From assembly GCA_034004165.1 (NCBI GenBank), contig JAVEXI010000003.1, positions 13,915-77,914 on the forward strand: DNA of 64,000 bases. The letters run 5' to 3'. Positions within the stretch are counted from its first letter, which is position 1. Each line of letters begins with the position of its first letter. Below, piece by piece: positions 43,642 to 52,463 of this stretch. Below the pieces are notes generated by a model that was not told where the DNA came from, did no database searches, and worked only from the letters and a program-made list of their open reading frames with translations. This DNA is from Gudongella sp034004165. Lineage in GTDB: Bacteria; Bacillota; Clostridia; Tissierellales; Tissierellaceae. The position numbers and the translations under genes were made by a program.

Positions 43642-44193
43642 TTAAATTCTTTTAATACCTCTTGATTTTATAAATTCATCTGCAGTTATAGAATAACACA
43701 TTTCATCTAAAATTTTGCCGTTGAAAGTCATTGTCGATTGCCTAAGCAAACCTTCATATGCAAAACCACATTTTTCAATCACTCTCTTAGACCTTGTATT
43801 ATCAGGATAATGATAAACAGAGACCATAGACAAACCAATGTAAGTAAAAGCATAATAAAGCAAAGCCAGGGATGCCTCTGTTGCAAGTCCCTGCCCCCAA
43901 TAATCAGGATTCAAAACATATCCCATCATTCTGACGCTTAAATTTTCCCTTTTTCTATCTTTTTGCAAAGCTATAGAACCAACTACCTTCTGCTTATCCT
44001 TGTATTCTATAGCCCAGATTTCATCATTGTTTAAGTGGCTCTTTAAAACAGATAAAGCTTCTCCCTTTGACCTGTGATAATCCCATCCTGCATTTGGACC
44101 AACAATGGGGCTACTAGAATACTCGTAAAAATCTCCTATGTCACTTAGCCTAAATCTTCGAAGCTTCAATCTTTTTGTTTCCAGCTCGTTCAT
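43642..44193 (-). CDS. GNAT acetyltransferase (RimJ/RimL-like)
   Basis: 183 residues with the RimJ/L pattern: ETKRLKLRRFRLSD at the N-terminus, VGSIALQKD, and the acetyl-CoA loop YWGQGLATEASLALL; NTRSKRVIEKCGF closes the domain. It acetylates an alpha-amine or small molecule. Start at ATG 44193 with GAGGTG upstream; the in-frame ATG at 44238 has no ribosome site. Confidence 0.88.
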   Translation of the reverse strand: MNELETKRLKLRRFRLSDIGDFYEYSSSPIVGPNAGWDYHRSKGEALSVLKSHLNNDEIWAIEYKDKQKVVGSIALQKDRKRENLSVRMMGYVLNPDYWGQGLATEASLALLYYAFTYIGLSMVSVYHYPDNTRSKRVIEKCGFAYEGLLRQSTMTFNGKILDEMCYSITADEFIKSRGIKRI

Positions 44194-44337
44194 ACATTCA
44201 CCTCTGACTAAAACATAAAGTGCTGTGAAACGTTTCAAATAAAATCAATTCTATCTGATTATACCCACAACACCATTATTTCACCGATTTTTCACATAAG
44301 TTCTCTGATTTGTAATCTATTTACGGGGCTTTTATGG

Positions 44338-44343
44338 TATACT
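44338..44343 (+). promoter_or_regulatory. Extended -10 element ahead of the PrsA-like gene
   Basis: TATACT is preceded by TGG, an extended -10 (TGn), with no clear -35. About 35 bases upstream of the ATG. Confidence 0.4.
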
Positions 44344-44377
44344 AGTCTGGTAATAAGATGAGAGGAGAGCTAATTAT

Positions 44378-45271
44378 ATGAATTTAGTTTCAAGTAAAAA
44401 AGTGAAGTTAATAACACTTATCAGTCTGGTATTGCTATTAAGTATTTTTATGGCGGCTTGTTCAAAACCTGCTTCAAATTCAGAAGTCATTGCAGAAGTT
44501 AACGATTTAAAAATCACCAAAGAGGAATTCTATGATTTTCTAGTAGAGCAAAATGGTGCTGAAGCACTTCAAGCTATGATTCTTGAAAAGATGCTGGAGA
44601 TGGAAATTAAAGAAAATAAAATAGAAATTACTAATGCGGACATCGACACTGAATACGCAAAAATGGCTGAATCATACGGTGGAATTCAAGGACTTGAGAG
44701 CACTATGATGATGTATGGCTACTCACCAGAGAGCATAAAGAAAAACATACGTCTTAACTTAAGTATAGAAAAATTAATGGAACCGATGATTGAAATTACC
44801 GATGAAGAAATCGTAGAGTATTATGAAGAAAACAAAGAAGAATTTGGAACCTCCGAACAAGTTAAAGCAAGTCATATTTTGGTAGCTACTTATGATGAAG
44901 CTGCTGATATCCTAAGCAAAATAGATGCTGGAGAAAGTTTTGAAGATCTTGCGGCTGAGTATTCTCTTGATGCTAGTAATGCGGGAAATGGCGGAGATTT
45001 AGGATTCTTTGGCAAAGGTGCTATGGTTACTCCGTTTGAAGATGAAGCTTTCAGACTTGGTATTGGCGAAGTCAGTGCACCTGTTGAAACAAACTTTGGA
45101 TACCATATAATTAAAGTATTTGATAAGAAACCTGCTCAAGATGCAACACTTGAAGAAGCTACCGAAGAAATTAAAGACAAATTGAAAGAATCAAAGATGT
45201 CAGAAGCTTATAGAGTCTGGTATTCTGAAGTTCAAGATAAATACAAAGTAGTAAATCATTTGGATAACTAA
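44378..45271 (+). CDS. prsA: PrsA-like foldase lipoprotein (parvulin)
   Basis: 297 residues. Lipobox MAAC (Cys about 27), an N-terminal SurA/PrsA helical region (VIAEVNDLKITKEEFYDFLV) and one parvulin domain: QVKASHILVAT, GNGGDLGFFGKGAMVTPFEDEAF and TNFGYHIIKV. It helps fold secreted proteins at the membrane-wall interface, and the autolysin 0.8 kb away is a possible client. Single gene with its own terminator. GAGGAGAG ribosome site. Confidence 0.9.
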   Translation: MNLVSSKKVKLITLISLVLLLSIFMAACSKPASNSEVIAEVNDLKITKEEFYDFLVEQNGAEALQAMILEKMLEMEIKENKIEITNADIDTEYAKMAESYGGIQGLESTMMMYGYSPESIKKNIRLNLSIEKLMEPMIEITDEEIVEYYEENKEEFGTSEQVKASHILVATYDEAADILSKIDAGESFEDLAAEYSLDASNAGNGGDLGFFGKGAMVTPFEDEAFRLGIGEVSAPVETNFGYHIIKVFDKKPAQDATLEEATEEIKDKLKESKMSEAYRVWYSEVQDKYKVVNHLDN

Positions 45272-45277
45272 ACTATA

Positions 45278-45304
45278 GGATGAGTGAATGCTCATCCTTT
45301 TTTA
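45278..45304 (+). terminator. Terminator of the PrsA-like gene
   Basis: GGATGAG and CTCATCC pair around TGAATG, followed by a T-run. Confidence 0.85.
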
Positions 45305-45308
45305 TTTC

Positions 45309-45337
45309 TTGACAATTATACCCTATGGGGGTATACT
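45309..45337 (+). promoter_or_regulatory. Sigma-A promoter of the trxB operon
   Basis: TTGACA (45309-45314), a 17-base spacer and TATACT (45332-45337): a near-consensus promoter, predicted start about 45344, with the GGAGG site and GTG start about 30 bases further on. Confidence 0.85.
45317..45335. promoter_or_regulatory. CsoR/CstR-type operator inside the promoter spacer
   Basis: TATACCCTATGGGGGTATA is a near-perfect dyad with the C/G-run core of operators for CsoR-family repressors (copper or persulfide sensors), like copZA of Bacillus. Because it fills the spacer and touches the -10, binding would block RNA polymerase. Confidence 0.7.
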
Positions 45338-45373
45338 CTTATTGTTAAATATTTCTTGGAGGTGTAAAACATA

Positions 45374-46351
45374 GTGGAATTAAATTTAAGCATAAAGAAT
45401 CCAAAAAAGGAGGACGAAATTGATCTTACTGCCGTCCACGACATTGTTATAATCGGTGCTGGCCCAGCGGGACTCAATGCTGCATTGTATTCAAAGAGAA
45501 AAGGATTAAACGTCCTTATTATCGCAAGAGACAAGGGCGGACAGGTTATGGATACTTCTTCAGTTGAGAATTACCTTGGATTTCCATCATTATCAGGAGA
45601 AGGACTAGTAAACAACTTTCTTGATCATGTGGCAGAACTAAATGTACCTATACTTGAATACGAGGAATTTGACTCTATCGATTCAAACGAGGTCTCACCA
45701 ATTAAAACAATTAACTTGAAGAGTGGAAAGAAAGTACAGACAAAATCTGTAATTTTAGCTACCGGAAGTAAACCCCGTAGATTAGGGATACCAGGTGAAA
45801 AAGAATATGCTGGTAAAGGAGTTTGCTACTGCGCAATTTGCGATGGTCCCCTATTCTCAGATGAAGAAGTAATCGTAGCTGGCGGTGGTAACTCAGCTGT
45901 AGAAGCAGCCCTAGACCTTTCAAAAATCGCATCAAAAGTTACTGTCGTACACAGATCAGTTTTCAGAGCAGATAAAATATTGGTTGATCAGTTAATTGAG
46001 AAAGACAATGTTGAAATTATGCTTGGTACTGAGATTAAAGAAGTCATTGGCGATAAATTTATGACGGGTATTAAGGCATATGACAAAGAGAAATCTAAAG
46101 AAATTGAAGTTTCAGCAGCAGGTCTATTCGTTGAGATTGGTTATCTGCCAAATAGTGAATCCTTTAAAGGATTTATTGACTTAAACCAACAGAATGAAAT
46201 TATAGTTGATAAATACGGAAAAACAAGCGTAGCAGGAATCTATGCAGCTGGGGATGTTACAGACACTCCTTATAAGCAAATTATTATGTCCGCCGCTGAT
46301 GGAGCAAAGTGTGCTCTCTCAGCAAATGATTACCTAAACTCTTTAAAATAA
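45374..46351 (+). CDS. trxB: Thioredoxin reductase-like flavoprotein
   Basis: 325 residues. FAD motif GAGPAGLNAALY, NADPH/NADH motif GGGNSAVEAALDL, and redox pair CAIC (Cys153, Cys156). GDVTDTPYKQII closes the FAD domain. An N-terminal extension of about 20 residues precedes the first strand. The start is GTG with GGAGG about 11 bases upstream. It is followed 12 bases later by a double-thioredoxin protein, and together they reproduce AhpF split in two. Confidence 0.92.
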   Translation: MELNLSIKNPKKEDEIDLTAVHDIVIIGAGPAGLNAALYSKRKGLNVLIIARDKGGQVMDTSSVENYLGFPSLSGEGLVNNFLDHVAELNVPILEYEEFDSIDSNEVSPIKTINLKSGKKVQTKSVILATGSKPRRLGIPGEKEYAGKGVCYCAICDGPLFSDEEVIVAGGGNSAVEAALDLSKIASKVTVVHRSVFRADKILVDQLIEKDNVEIMLGTEIKEVIGDKFMTGIKAYDKEKSKEIEVSAAGLFVEIGYLPNSESFKGFIDLNQQNEIIVDKYGKTSVAGIYAAGDVTDTPYKQIIMSAADGAKCALSANDYLNSLK

Positions 46352-46363
46352 TGGAGGCTCAAT

Positions 46364-47011
46364 ATGAAGTATTTAAATGAAGATGTTCTAAAGCAATTAC
46401 AAGATATTTTCTCAGCAATGAATAATGAGGTAAATATCGCATTATTTACTAAAGAAGAACCATGTGAGACGTGTGAAGAAACAAAAGATTTTGTTGGAGA
46501 GATTATGGATGCTTCTCCAAAACTAAAACTTCATAATTTTGATCTTAATAAAGACTCTGAACTGGCTAAACAGTATGAGGTTACCATGACACCAAGTTTA
46601 GTTATTTTAGATAAAGACAACAATTATAAGAGAATTAAATTTAATGGGATCCCTTCAGGGCACGAGATAAACTCTTTTATTAGCAGTATTTTAGCAGTAT
46701 CAGGTAGCGGACAAAAACTTCCCGAAGATATAGTTAAAAAAGTTGCTGAAGTCTCAAAACCTGTCAACATTAAAGTCTTTGTAACTCTTGCATGCCCTCA
46801 TTGTCCAGGTGCGGTTGAAAAGGCACATTTGTTAGCATTGGAAAATGATAACATTGTTGCCGATATGATAGAAGCTCAGACATTCTACGATCTATCAGAG
46901 AAGTATAACGTATCAAGCGTACCCAAAATCGTAGTAAATGATAAATATGAATTTGTAGGCAATCAGCCCTTTGAAGTATTTCTAGATGAAATAATGAAAA
47001 CACAAATGTAA
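46364..47011 (+). CDS. Double thioredoxin-fold protein (AhpF N-terminal/PDO-like)
   Basis: 215 residues comprising two thioredoxin folds: the first with C34-E-T-C37 and cis-Pro at 77 (TMTPSLV), the second with C144-P-H-C147 and cis-Pro at 187 (SSVPKIV). The N-terminal domain of AhpF and archaeal protein disulfide oxidoreductases have this design, although in AhpF the first CxxC is lost. Both pairs are intact here. It probably receives electrons from the upstream TrxB-like protein and passes them to a peroxiredoxin or disulfide substrate. GGAGG precedes the ATG. Confidence 0.87.
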   Translation: MKYLNEDVLKQLQDIFSAMNNEVNIALFTKEEPCETCEETKDFVGEIMDASPKLKLHNFDLNKDSELAKQYEVTMTPSLVILDKDNNYKRIKFNGIPSGHEINSFISSILAVSGSGQKLPEDIVKKVAEVSKPVNIKVFVTLACPHCPGAVEKAHLLALENDNIVADMIEAQTFYDLSEKYNVSSVPKIVVNDKYEFVGNQPFEVFLDEIMKTQM

Positions 47012-47020
47012 CTCAATATA

Positions 47021-47050
47021 AAAGCCGTCCTTTAGAAGGACGGCTTTTTT
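47021..47050. terminator. Terminator of the trxB operon and of the convergent SNF gene
   Basis: AAAGCCGTCCTT pairs with AAGGACGGCTTT around a short loop and is followed by a T-run. Confidence 0.85.
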
Positions 47051-47065
47051 TATAATTATTAATAA

Positions 47066-48472
47066 TTAGAGTTTCTTTGAGAATAATCCTAATACAACGA
47101 TTATGCCAACTCCAAAGATCATAAGGCTTGTTTGCTCGATACCTGTAATACCAAAGAAAGCAACTATTGCAATTGCTACTGGAATTACAAACTTAACTAA
47201 GTTATACCAAATATCAAACAGTCCAAAGGATACTTTTCCACCATTTGTAATTTCTTCTTTAAGCTCGTTCTTATCCATGAACCAGCCTACGAATACTGCA
47301 AGTATCAGACCACCAATTGCAAGGAATATCTTGTCTGTAAGAATGTCGAAGAAGTCAAATGCTCCTACGCCAAATACTGTTACTCCTGACATTACGCCAA
47401 GTGATAACGATGAAAGAATTCCAGTTACAACCATGATTCCACCAGCAGTGTATACTGATTTTCCTCTAGCCCATCCTCTTTCGTCAATTAAATATGCTAC
47501 TACAACTTCAAGTAGTGAAACAGATGAAGTCAGAGCTGCAATTGTAAGTGCGATAAAGAATAAAGCAGAGAACAGTACTCCGATTCCGCCCATTGAAGCG
47601 AATATTTGTGGAGCAACTACGAAAACAAGTCCAGGACCTGCAGCTGGCTCAAGGCCAAAAGCAAATAGTGCTGGGAACAGTGCAATACCAGCTAATAGAG
47701 CAACACCAGTGTCCATAAGGGATACTGTAAGTGCACTACTTGGTAGGTTTTCACTCTTGCTAAGGTATGAACCGTAAGTAATCATACAGCCCATTCCTAA
47801 GCTCAATGAGAAGAACGCCTGTCCTAATGCAGCTAGTAATACTCCACCGTTGATACTTGACCAGTCAGGTTTGAATAAGAAATCAAGACCTGCACTAGCA
47901 CCAGGAAGCGTTACGCTTCTTACTGCAATTGCAATCAATAAGACGAAAAGTGTAGGCATAAGAATCTTTCCGGCTTTTTCAATTCCACCTGCAATACCTT
48001 TAGCAACAATAACTATGTTTACTACAAGGTAAATAGCCATCCATACGATTGGCTCTACAGGGTTACCAATAAACTCACCAAATACATCTCCAATTGCTGC
48101 TGGGTTAGAAAGTAAACCAGTAAAAGATTTAAGGATATAAGCCGAAGCCCATCCACCTACTACTGGGTAGAAACCCATTATAAAGAACGCACTTAGTACG
48201 CCCAGCACTCCAGCAAAAGTGAAGTTCTTGTTGATCTTTTTGTAAGCACCAACAGCTGCGAGCCCAGTTTTTCTTCCGACAGCAAACTCTGCAAGCATGA
48301 TACTGACGCCGATGAAAATTATAAATACTAAATAAACTGCAATAAATGCGCCTCCACCGTTTTCACCAGCCAGATATGGAAATCTCCAAATGTTTCCAAG
48401 ACCTACCGCAGAGCCAGCAGCAGCCATGATAAAACCAATTCTGGACCCCCAGTTTTCTCTTTTGTTTTCCAT
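47066..48472 (-). CDS. Neurotransmitter:sodium symporter family (SNF) transporter
   Basis: 468 residues, about 11-12 membrane helices. The N-terminus has the LeuT-type signature SRIGFIMAAAGSAVGLGNIWRFPY (shown in short form at residues 10-33) with the Na+-site Gly residues. The partner is Na+ with an amino acid or related compound. Typical of amino-acid-fermenting anaerobes, and it would use the sodium gradient made by the NQR-like pump. AAAGGAGGG ribosome site. Single gene. Confidence 0.93.
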   Translation of the reverse strand: MENKRENWGSRIGFIMAAAGSAVGLGNIWRFPYLAGENGGGAFIAVYLVFIIFIGVSIMLAEFAVGRKTGLAAVGAYKKINKNFTFAGVLGVLSAFFIMGFYPVVGGWASAYILKSFTGLLSNPAAIGDVFGEFIGNPVEPIVWMAIYLVVNIVIVAKGIAGGIEKAGKILMPTLFVLLIAIAVRSVTLPGASAGLDFLFKPDWSSINGGVLLAALGQAFFSLSLGMGCMITYGSYLSKSENLPSSALTVSLMDTGVALLAGIALFPALFAFGLEPAAGPGLVFVVAPQIFASMGGIGVLFSALFFIALTIAALTSSVSLLEVVVAYLIDERGWARGKSVYTAGGIMVVTGILSSLSLGVMSGVTVFGVGAFDFFDILTDKIFLAIGGLILAVFVGWFMDKNELKEEITNGGKVSFGLFDIWYNLVKFVIPVAIAIVAFFGITGIEQTSLMIFGVGIIVVLGLFSKKL

Positions 48473-48630
48473 TAAATTCCCTCCTTTTAATAGGTACTTC
48501 TTTGAAACCGCCTACTTATACACTATATTAATACATTGCCCTTATTTTGTCTACTCTGAATTTACAGATTATTGAGAAAGTTTGTGAAGTTGTTGTCAGT
48601 TCATTTCGATACCCTAAAGTATATGCAACA

Positions 48631-48660
48631 AAAAAAGAGAGAATTTACTCTCTCTTTTTG
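48631..48660 (-). terminator. Terminator of the ferritin-like gene
   Basis: AAAAAGAGAGA pairs with TCTCTCTTTTT on the minus strand, directly downstream of the stop codon. Confidence 0.75.
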
Positions 48661-48672
48661 ATAAATCTAGTT

Positions 48673-49146
48673 TTAGAGTCCTAATCCTCTCAGTGGTGCA
48701 AACTGCATCCTTTCTCTAACCATCATAAGATGTTTCTTCTCTTCGTTAAGTATTACTTTCATTTCCTTTTGAGCTATGTCTGGATACATTTGCATCAATT
48801 GATGAACAAACAGTATTCCGTCTTTTTCCATCTGCTCAGCAAGTCTTAGTGAATCTGCGTATTTTCTAGTTTTGTCGAACTCATGCTTAGAAGTCAGGTT
48901 CTCTTCGATAAATGTTTTCACGTATTCTACTTCTTCTTCAGAAAACTCTCTAGTCATCTCGCCGCCGTATTTCTCAAGTAAAGCCGCATACATCTTGTTG
49001 TGTTTGTCTTCTTCTTGCGACAATCTTTCAAATAGAGCTTTCGATTTTTCATCAGGTGCATTTTCCGCCAGTTCCGCATAATATTTCGAAACTTCTTCTT
49101 CCATTTTTACAAACGTTGACAAGATTTGCTTACCGTCGAAATTCAT
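48673..49146 (-). CDS. Ferritin-like diiron protein
   Basis: 157 residues. Helix-bundle metal motifs: EEEVSKYYAELA, SQEEDKHNKMYAA, EQMEKDGILFVHQL and NEEKKHLMMV. Distinct from the 24.2-kb copy but the same general class (DUF2383/rubrerythrin-like). No rubredoxin domain. The predicted promoter region upstream (49147-49335) holds TTGCAT and TATCAT with a 17-base spacer. It is a single-gene unit. Confidence 0.8.
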   Translation of the reverse strand: MNFDGKQILSTFVKMEEEVSKYYAELAENAPDEKSKALFERLSQEEDKHNKMYAALLEKYGGEMTREFSEEEVEYVKTFIEENLTSKHEFDKTRKYADSLRLAEQMEKDGILFVHQLMQMYPDIAQKEMKVILNEEKKHLMMVRERMQFAPLRGLGL

Positions 49147-49335
49147 AACACCACTCCTTTATTGTATTATAACTCCACTATAATGATACCTCTTTGACGA
49201 AAATAATGCAAGGTACTATCATATCAAATACAAATTACCCTTAAACCAAGTTAAATAAACATCAATGAAATGATTAAGCCTTATAGTTAATCATCGTAGC
49301 TGTCAATATTGTTTCCAAAATGCTGCATATAACAA

Positions 49336-50466
49336 TTATTTATTAATAACAGAAATGGCTGGAGATTGCACAAAATTCCACAATCCATATGTGAAAAGTA
49401 CATCATCTATTCTTTTATCAGATAAATATTCTAAAATACTACCTCCAAAATACCTCGGGTCAATCATTATAATCTCATCATAATGAATAGATAGAAAAGG
49501 TACTAAACTATTTGCATAGGAATCTTTAATTAATAAAAGAGTTTTGCCCGTTTTAGATGATGAATTAATCTCTGCAATAGCAAAGTCGCCACCCATGAAG
49601 AACGAATACTTATCTGTTTTATCTAAGAAATCCTCATCATAAAACGTTTCAGTAACTTGGGTGTTATTTACTAATATACTTTTATCTAGTCCTTCGATAG
49701 GGTCATATATTCTAATCGAGTCAGGTGTACCACTATAGTAATTCGCCTTTCTATAAACAGTGCCAAGAAAGCTCTCATTAACACTTAAGATTACAAACTC
49801 ATCCCTTTCTAATGGCTCAAATCCCAATGTTTCCGCTGCCTTTAGATAAGCGTAGTAGGCTCCGTCTGTCGTCCAGTGATGGTCAGTCCTGTAATAAATA
49901 TACTCATCTGATCTTTCTGTAAATAAATTTATCAGGTTTGGAAGCCTATAATAACTTTCAAGTTCCTCAAATAGATTATTAAATAAACCTCTTTCATCAA
50001 AAACAGGTGCTTTCTCTGGCAATAAATCTCCCAAAACAGTATTTTTGGATGGCACAAGCAAGGCTGTTACATTGATTTTTTCATCCAATTCTTTAATTCT
50101 GATTGAAAACTCTTTTAGAGCTGCGATATTTGCATTTAGCCTCTTCTGATCTAAATACTCACTAATTTCGAATAAATATCCTTCTTTTCCAAAGTATACT
50201 CTACCATTATCCTTTTTTAACATAATTAAATCTGCCTTAGTCTTCCACTCTATCCATTTATCCCTGAATGGAAACTGGTCGGTTGTAAATTTTTCAAACT
50301 CTTTCGAGTATTCTCCTGATAAAAAGTATTCTATACTCCATTTTGGCAGTCTCTGAAGAAACCTATTTTCTTGCGCAGAAAATGATTTTATTGGAAATAC
50401 TGTATTAGTTAGTGTAATTGAAGCTATCAAAATCCCTGTGGCTAATGTATTAACGTTTAATTTCAT
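49336..50466 (-). CDS. DHHW-family protein (AlgX/AlgJ-like O-acetylation partner)
   Basis: 376 residues. A signal or anchor segment (about 4-24) is followed by an SGNH-like domain with the eponymous motif DHHW (YYRTDHHWTTDGAYYA) and a late LLIKDSYANSL (Ser/Asp). Proteins of this class transfer or receive acetyl groups for exopolysaccharide or wall-polymer O-acetylation with the MBOAT protein encoded directly upstream. Start ATG 50466; the two stop/start codons are 10 bases apart. Confidence 0.88.
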   Translation of the reverse strand: MKLNVNTLATGILIASITLTNTVFPIKSFSAQENRFLQRLPKWSIEYFLSGEYSKEFEKFTTDQFPFRDKWIEWKTKADLIMLKKDNGRVYFGKEGYLFEISEYLDQKRLNANIAALKEFSIRIKELDEKINVTALLVPSKNTVLGDLLPEKAPVFDERGLFNNLFEELESYYRLPNLINLFTERSDEYIYYRTDHHWTTDGAYYAYLKAAETLGFEPLERDEFVILSVNESFLGTVYRKANYYSGTPDSIRIYDPIEGLDKSILVNNTQVTETFYDEDFLDKTDKYSFFMGGDFAIAEINSSSKTGKTLLLIKDSYANSLVPFLSIHYDEIIMIDPRYFGGSILEYLSDKRIDDVLFTYGLWNFVQSPAISVINK

Positions 50467-50475
50467 AATAATCAC

Positions 50476-51882
50476 CTAAAATCTAAAATATAAAAATGGA
50501 TTGTAACTCTGATCAACTAGGTATGCAGTCGATAAAAGTAAAATACCAATGCTTACAACAGTCTGCGCCAATCTTGGAGTGAGTCCTTTTTCTCTTATAC
50601 TATTCCAAATACGCTTAGGCCAGTCTGTAGAGCCTATAATGGCTACGCTTAATAGTAAAGCGTTAGTATAGAGCATATACAAAGCTCTGTCATCAAATAT
50701 TTGTACATGACTGCCAAACATAGACTTGATATAGCTAACTCCTGCTCCAAAGTCTTCGTGAGAAAATATAACCCAGGAAAGCAAAACCATTATGAGTGTA
50801 TATGCTCTTCCAGCAATCACTGGCAATTTCTTTAAAGCATCAAGTAAAAAGTTCTTTTCAACAATCAATAGAATTCCAAACATCATTCCCCAAGCTACAA
50901 AGTTCCAACTGGCACCATGCCATATTCCAGTAAGAAACCATACGACTAGGATATTTTTAATCTGGCTAATGGTACCTTTTCTATTGCCTCCCAACGGAAT
51001 GTATACATACTCTCTAAACCAGGTTCCCAAGGACATATGCCATCTTCTCCAAAATTCAGTAATTGAAGTTGACATATATGGATAATCAAAATTTTCGAGA
51101 AAATTGAATCCGAATATCTTGCCAAGACCTATTGCCATATCAGAATAAGCCGAAAAATCAAAATATATTTGTAGCGCAAATGCAATGATACCCAGCCAGG
51201 CTGACAAAACAGTAAGCTCACCTGGCTTTAGAGCGGATACAGTCTCCCAGACGAGCCCTACATTATTTGCAATTAACACTTTCTTCCCTAACCCAATTAT
51301 AAACCGGGAAACTCCATTAGATATCATTTCACCAACAACAAGTCTATCTTTTAATTCTGCAGCAATGGTTTTATACCTTACGATTGGTCCAGCAATCAGT
51401 TGCGGAAACAATGCTACGTAGCTGCCAAAAGAAATTATGCTGTCCGATACCTCTGCCTCGTTTCTATAAATATCTATGGTATAAGACATCGTCTGAAAAG
51501 TATAAAATGAAATCCCAATGGGAAGTGGCAAACCTAATAATGGCAGAGTCAATCCTGAAATATTGTTAATATTGCCTATTATAAAGTCTGCATATTTAAA
51601 AAATATTAAGAGTGAAAGGTTTATAACTACTGATACCACAACCCACTTCTTCTCGCCTTTTTTATTTGTTCTGCTGCGATTTCTCATTATTCCTTTACCG
51701 CACGTATAATCAACACCAGTAGATAAAATAAGCAGCCATACATATGCAGGCTCCCCCCAGCCATAGAAGAATAAACTTGCCAACAGCAACACTAGATTTT
51801 TGTATTTTTTAGGGGTTAAAAAATAAACTACCAGAACAACTGGCAGAAAATAATATAAAAATAAAATACTGCTAAAAACCAT
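50476..51882 (-). CDS. MBOAT O-acyltransferase (AlgI/DltB family)
   Basis: 468 residues, about ten membrane helices. Conserved FPQLIAGPIVRY, FDFSAYSDMAIG and the catalytic His in TGIWHGASWNF are all present. It moves acetyl (or acyl) groups across the membrane for polymer modification. It shares strong similarity in layout with AlgI-type proteins rather than DltB, since no D-alanylation genes adjoin it. GGGAGGATAAG precedes the ATG. Confidence 0.92.
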   Translation of the reverse strand: MVFSSILFLYYFLPVVLVVYFLTPKKYKNLVLLLASLFFYGWGEPAYVWLLILSTGVDYTCGKGIMRNRSRTNKKGEKKWVVVSVVINLSLLIFFKYADFIIGNINNISGLTLPLLGLPLPIGISFYTFQTMSYTIDIYRNEAEVSDSIISFGSYVALFPQLIAGPIVRYKTIAAELKDRLVVGEMISNGVSRFIIGLGKKVLIANNVGLVWETVSALKPGELTVLSAWLGIIAFALQIYFDFSAYSDMAIGLGKIFGFNFLENFDYPYMSTSITEFWRRWHMSLGTWFREYVYIPLGGNRKGTISQIKNILVVWFLTGIWHGASWNFVAWGMMFGILLIVEKNFLLDALKKLPVIAGRAYTLIMVLLSWVIFSHEDFGAGVSYIKSMFGSHVQIFDDRALYMLYTNALLLSVAIIGSTDWPKRIWNSIREKGLTPRLAQTVVSIGILLLSTAYLVDQSYNPFLYFRF

Positions 51883-51900
51883 TCTTATCCTCCCAAAGCA

Positions 51901-51923
51901 AAAGTCTGGATTATCCAGACTCT
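51901..51923 (-). terminator. Terminator of the sigma/anti-sigma/DUF4358 operon
   Basis: AGTCTGGAT pairs with ATCCAGACT with a T-run following; it separates the DUF4358 gene from the MBOAT gene on the minus strand. Readthrough would join the two operons. Confidence 0.75.
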
Positions 51924-51928
51924 CCTTC

Positions 51929-52462
51929 CTAGTTGAAAATATCAGTTATTACTGACTCAACTTTAGCTGTTTCTGATTCCGCAAACTCCCTTGCTTCGTT
52001 ACTATCCACATCTTCCACCATCTCATCTCTTGCGCCAACCATAATGAAAAATGAATAATCTCCAAATCTAACTACTTTTGATGCATTTATTTTAGGTAAA
52101 TTCATTGGATATTGCATTGAATCATTTACCAAAAACTCTCTATAACTATTAAGACCCTCATAAACGTTATCGCCATTTCCTTCAGTTGCTTTTATTCCAA
52201 TAAATGTATCTACATTTATACTGATCATGGGAGATTGAGCTATATACTCAGATATTTCATCTTCACTTAAACCTGTATATGCCAAAACTTCTTCTAGCTC
52301 CATATCCCTGTCAGGATAATAATCCTCTCCTAGCTCATTCTTTACTGCTTCTAAAACCTCATTTAAGTCAATTTCTTTTACTTCTGGTTTATCAACTGCA
52401 CATCCTCCCAAAATGCCTGCGATAAGTGCAGCAATAACACCAAATACCAATATTTTTTTCAA
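51929..52462 (-). CDS. DUF4358 lipoprotein
   Basis: 177 residues. Lipobox ILGGC (Cys about 21); the soluble part (LEEVLAYTGLSEDEISEYIAQSPMISINVDTFIGIKA, about residues 56-95) matches DUF4358, a family that commonly lies next to MBOAT and DHHW genes in Clostridia. It may be an accessory lipoprotein of the O-acetylation machinery. TTG start with GGAGGAAATAG. It follows the anti-sigma gene by 1 base. Confidence 0.82.
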   Translation of the reverse strand: MKKILVFGVIAALIAGILGGCAVDKPEVKEIDLNEVLEAVKNELGEDYYPDRDMELEEVLAYTGLSEDEISEYIAQSPMISINVDTFIGIKATEGNGDNVYEGLNSYREFLVNDSMQYPMNLPKINASKVVRFGDYSFFIMVGARDEMVEDVDSNEAREFAESETAKVESVITDIFN

Positions 52463-52463
52463 A

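Noticed and set aside
47103..47777. Plus-strand open frame of 224 codons
   Set aside because: It is antisense to the SNF transporter gene, whose reading frame and motifs are clear; the composition reflects the opposite strand.
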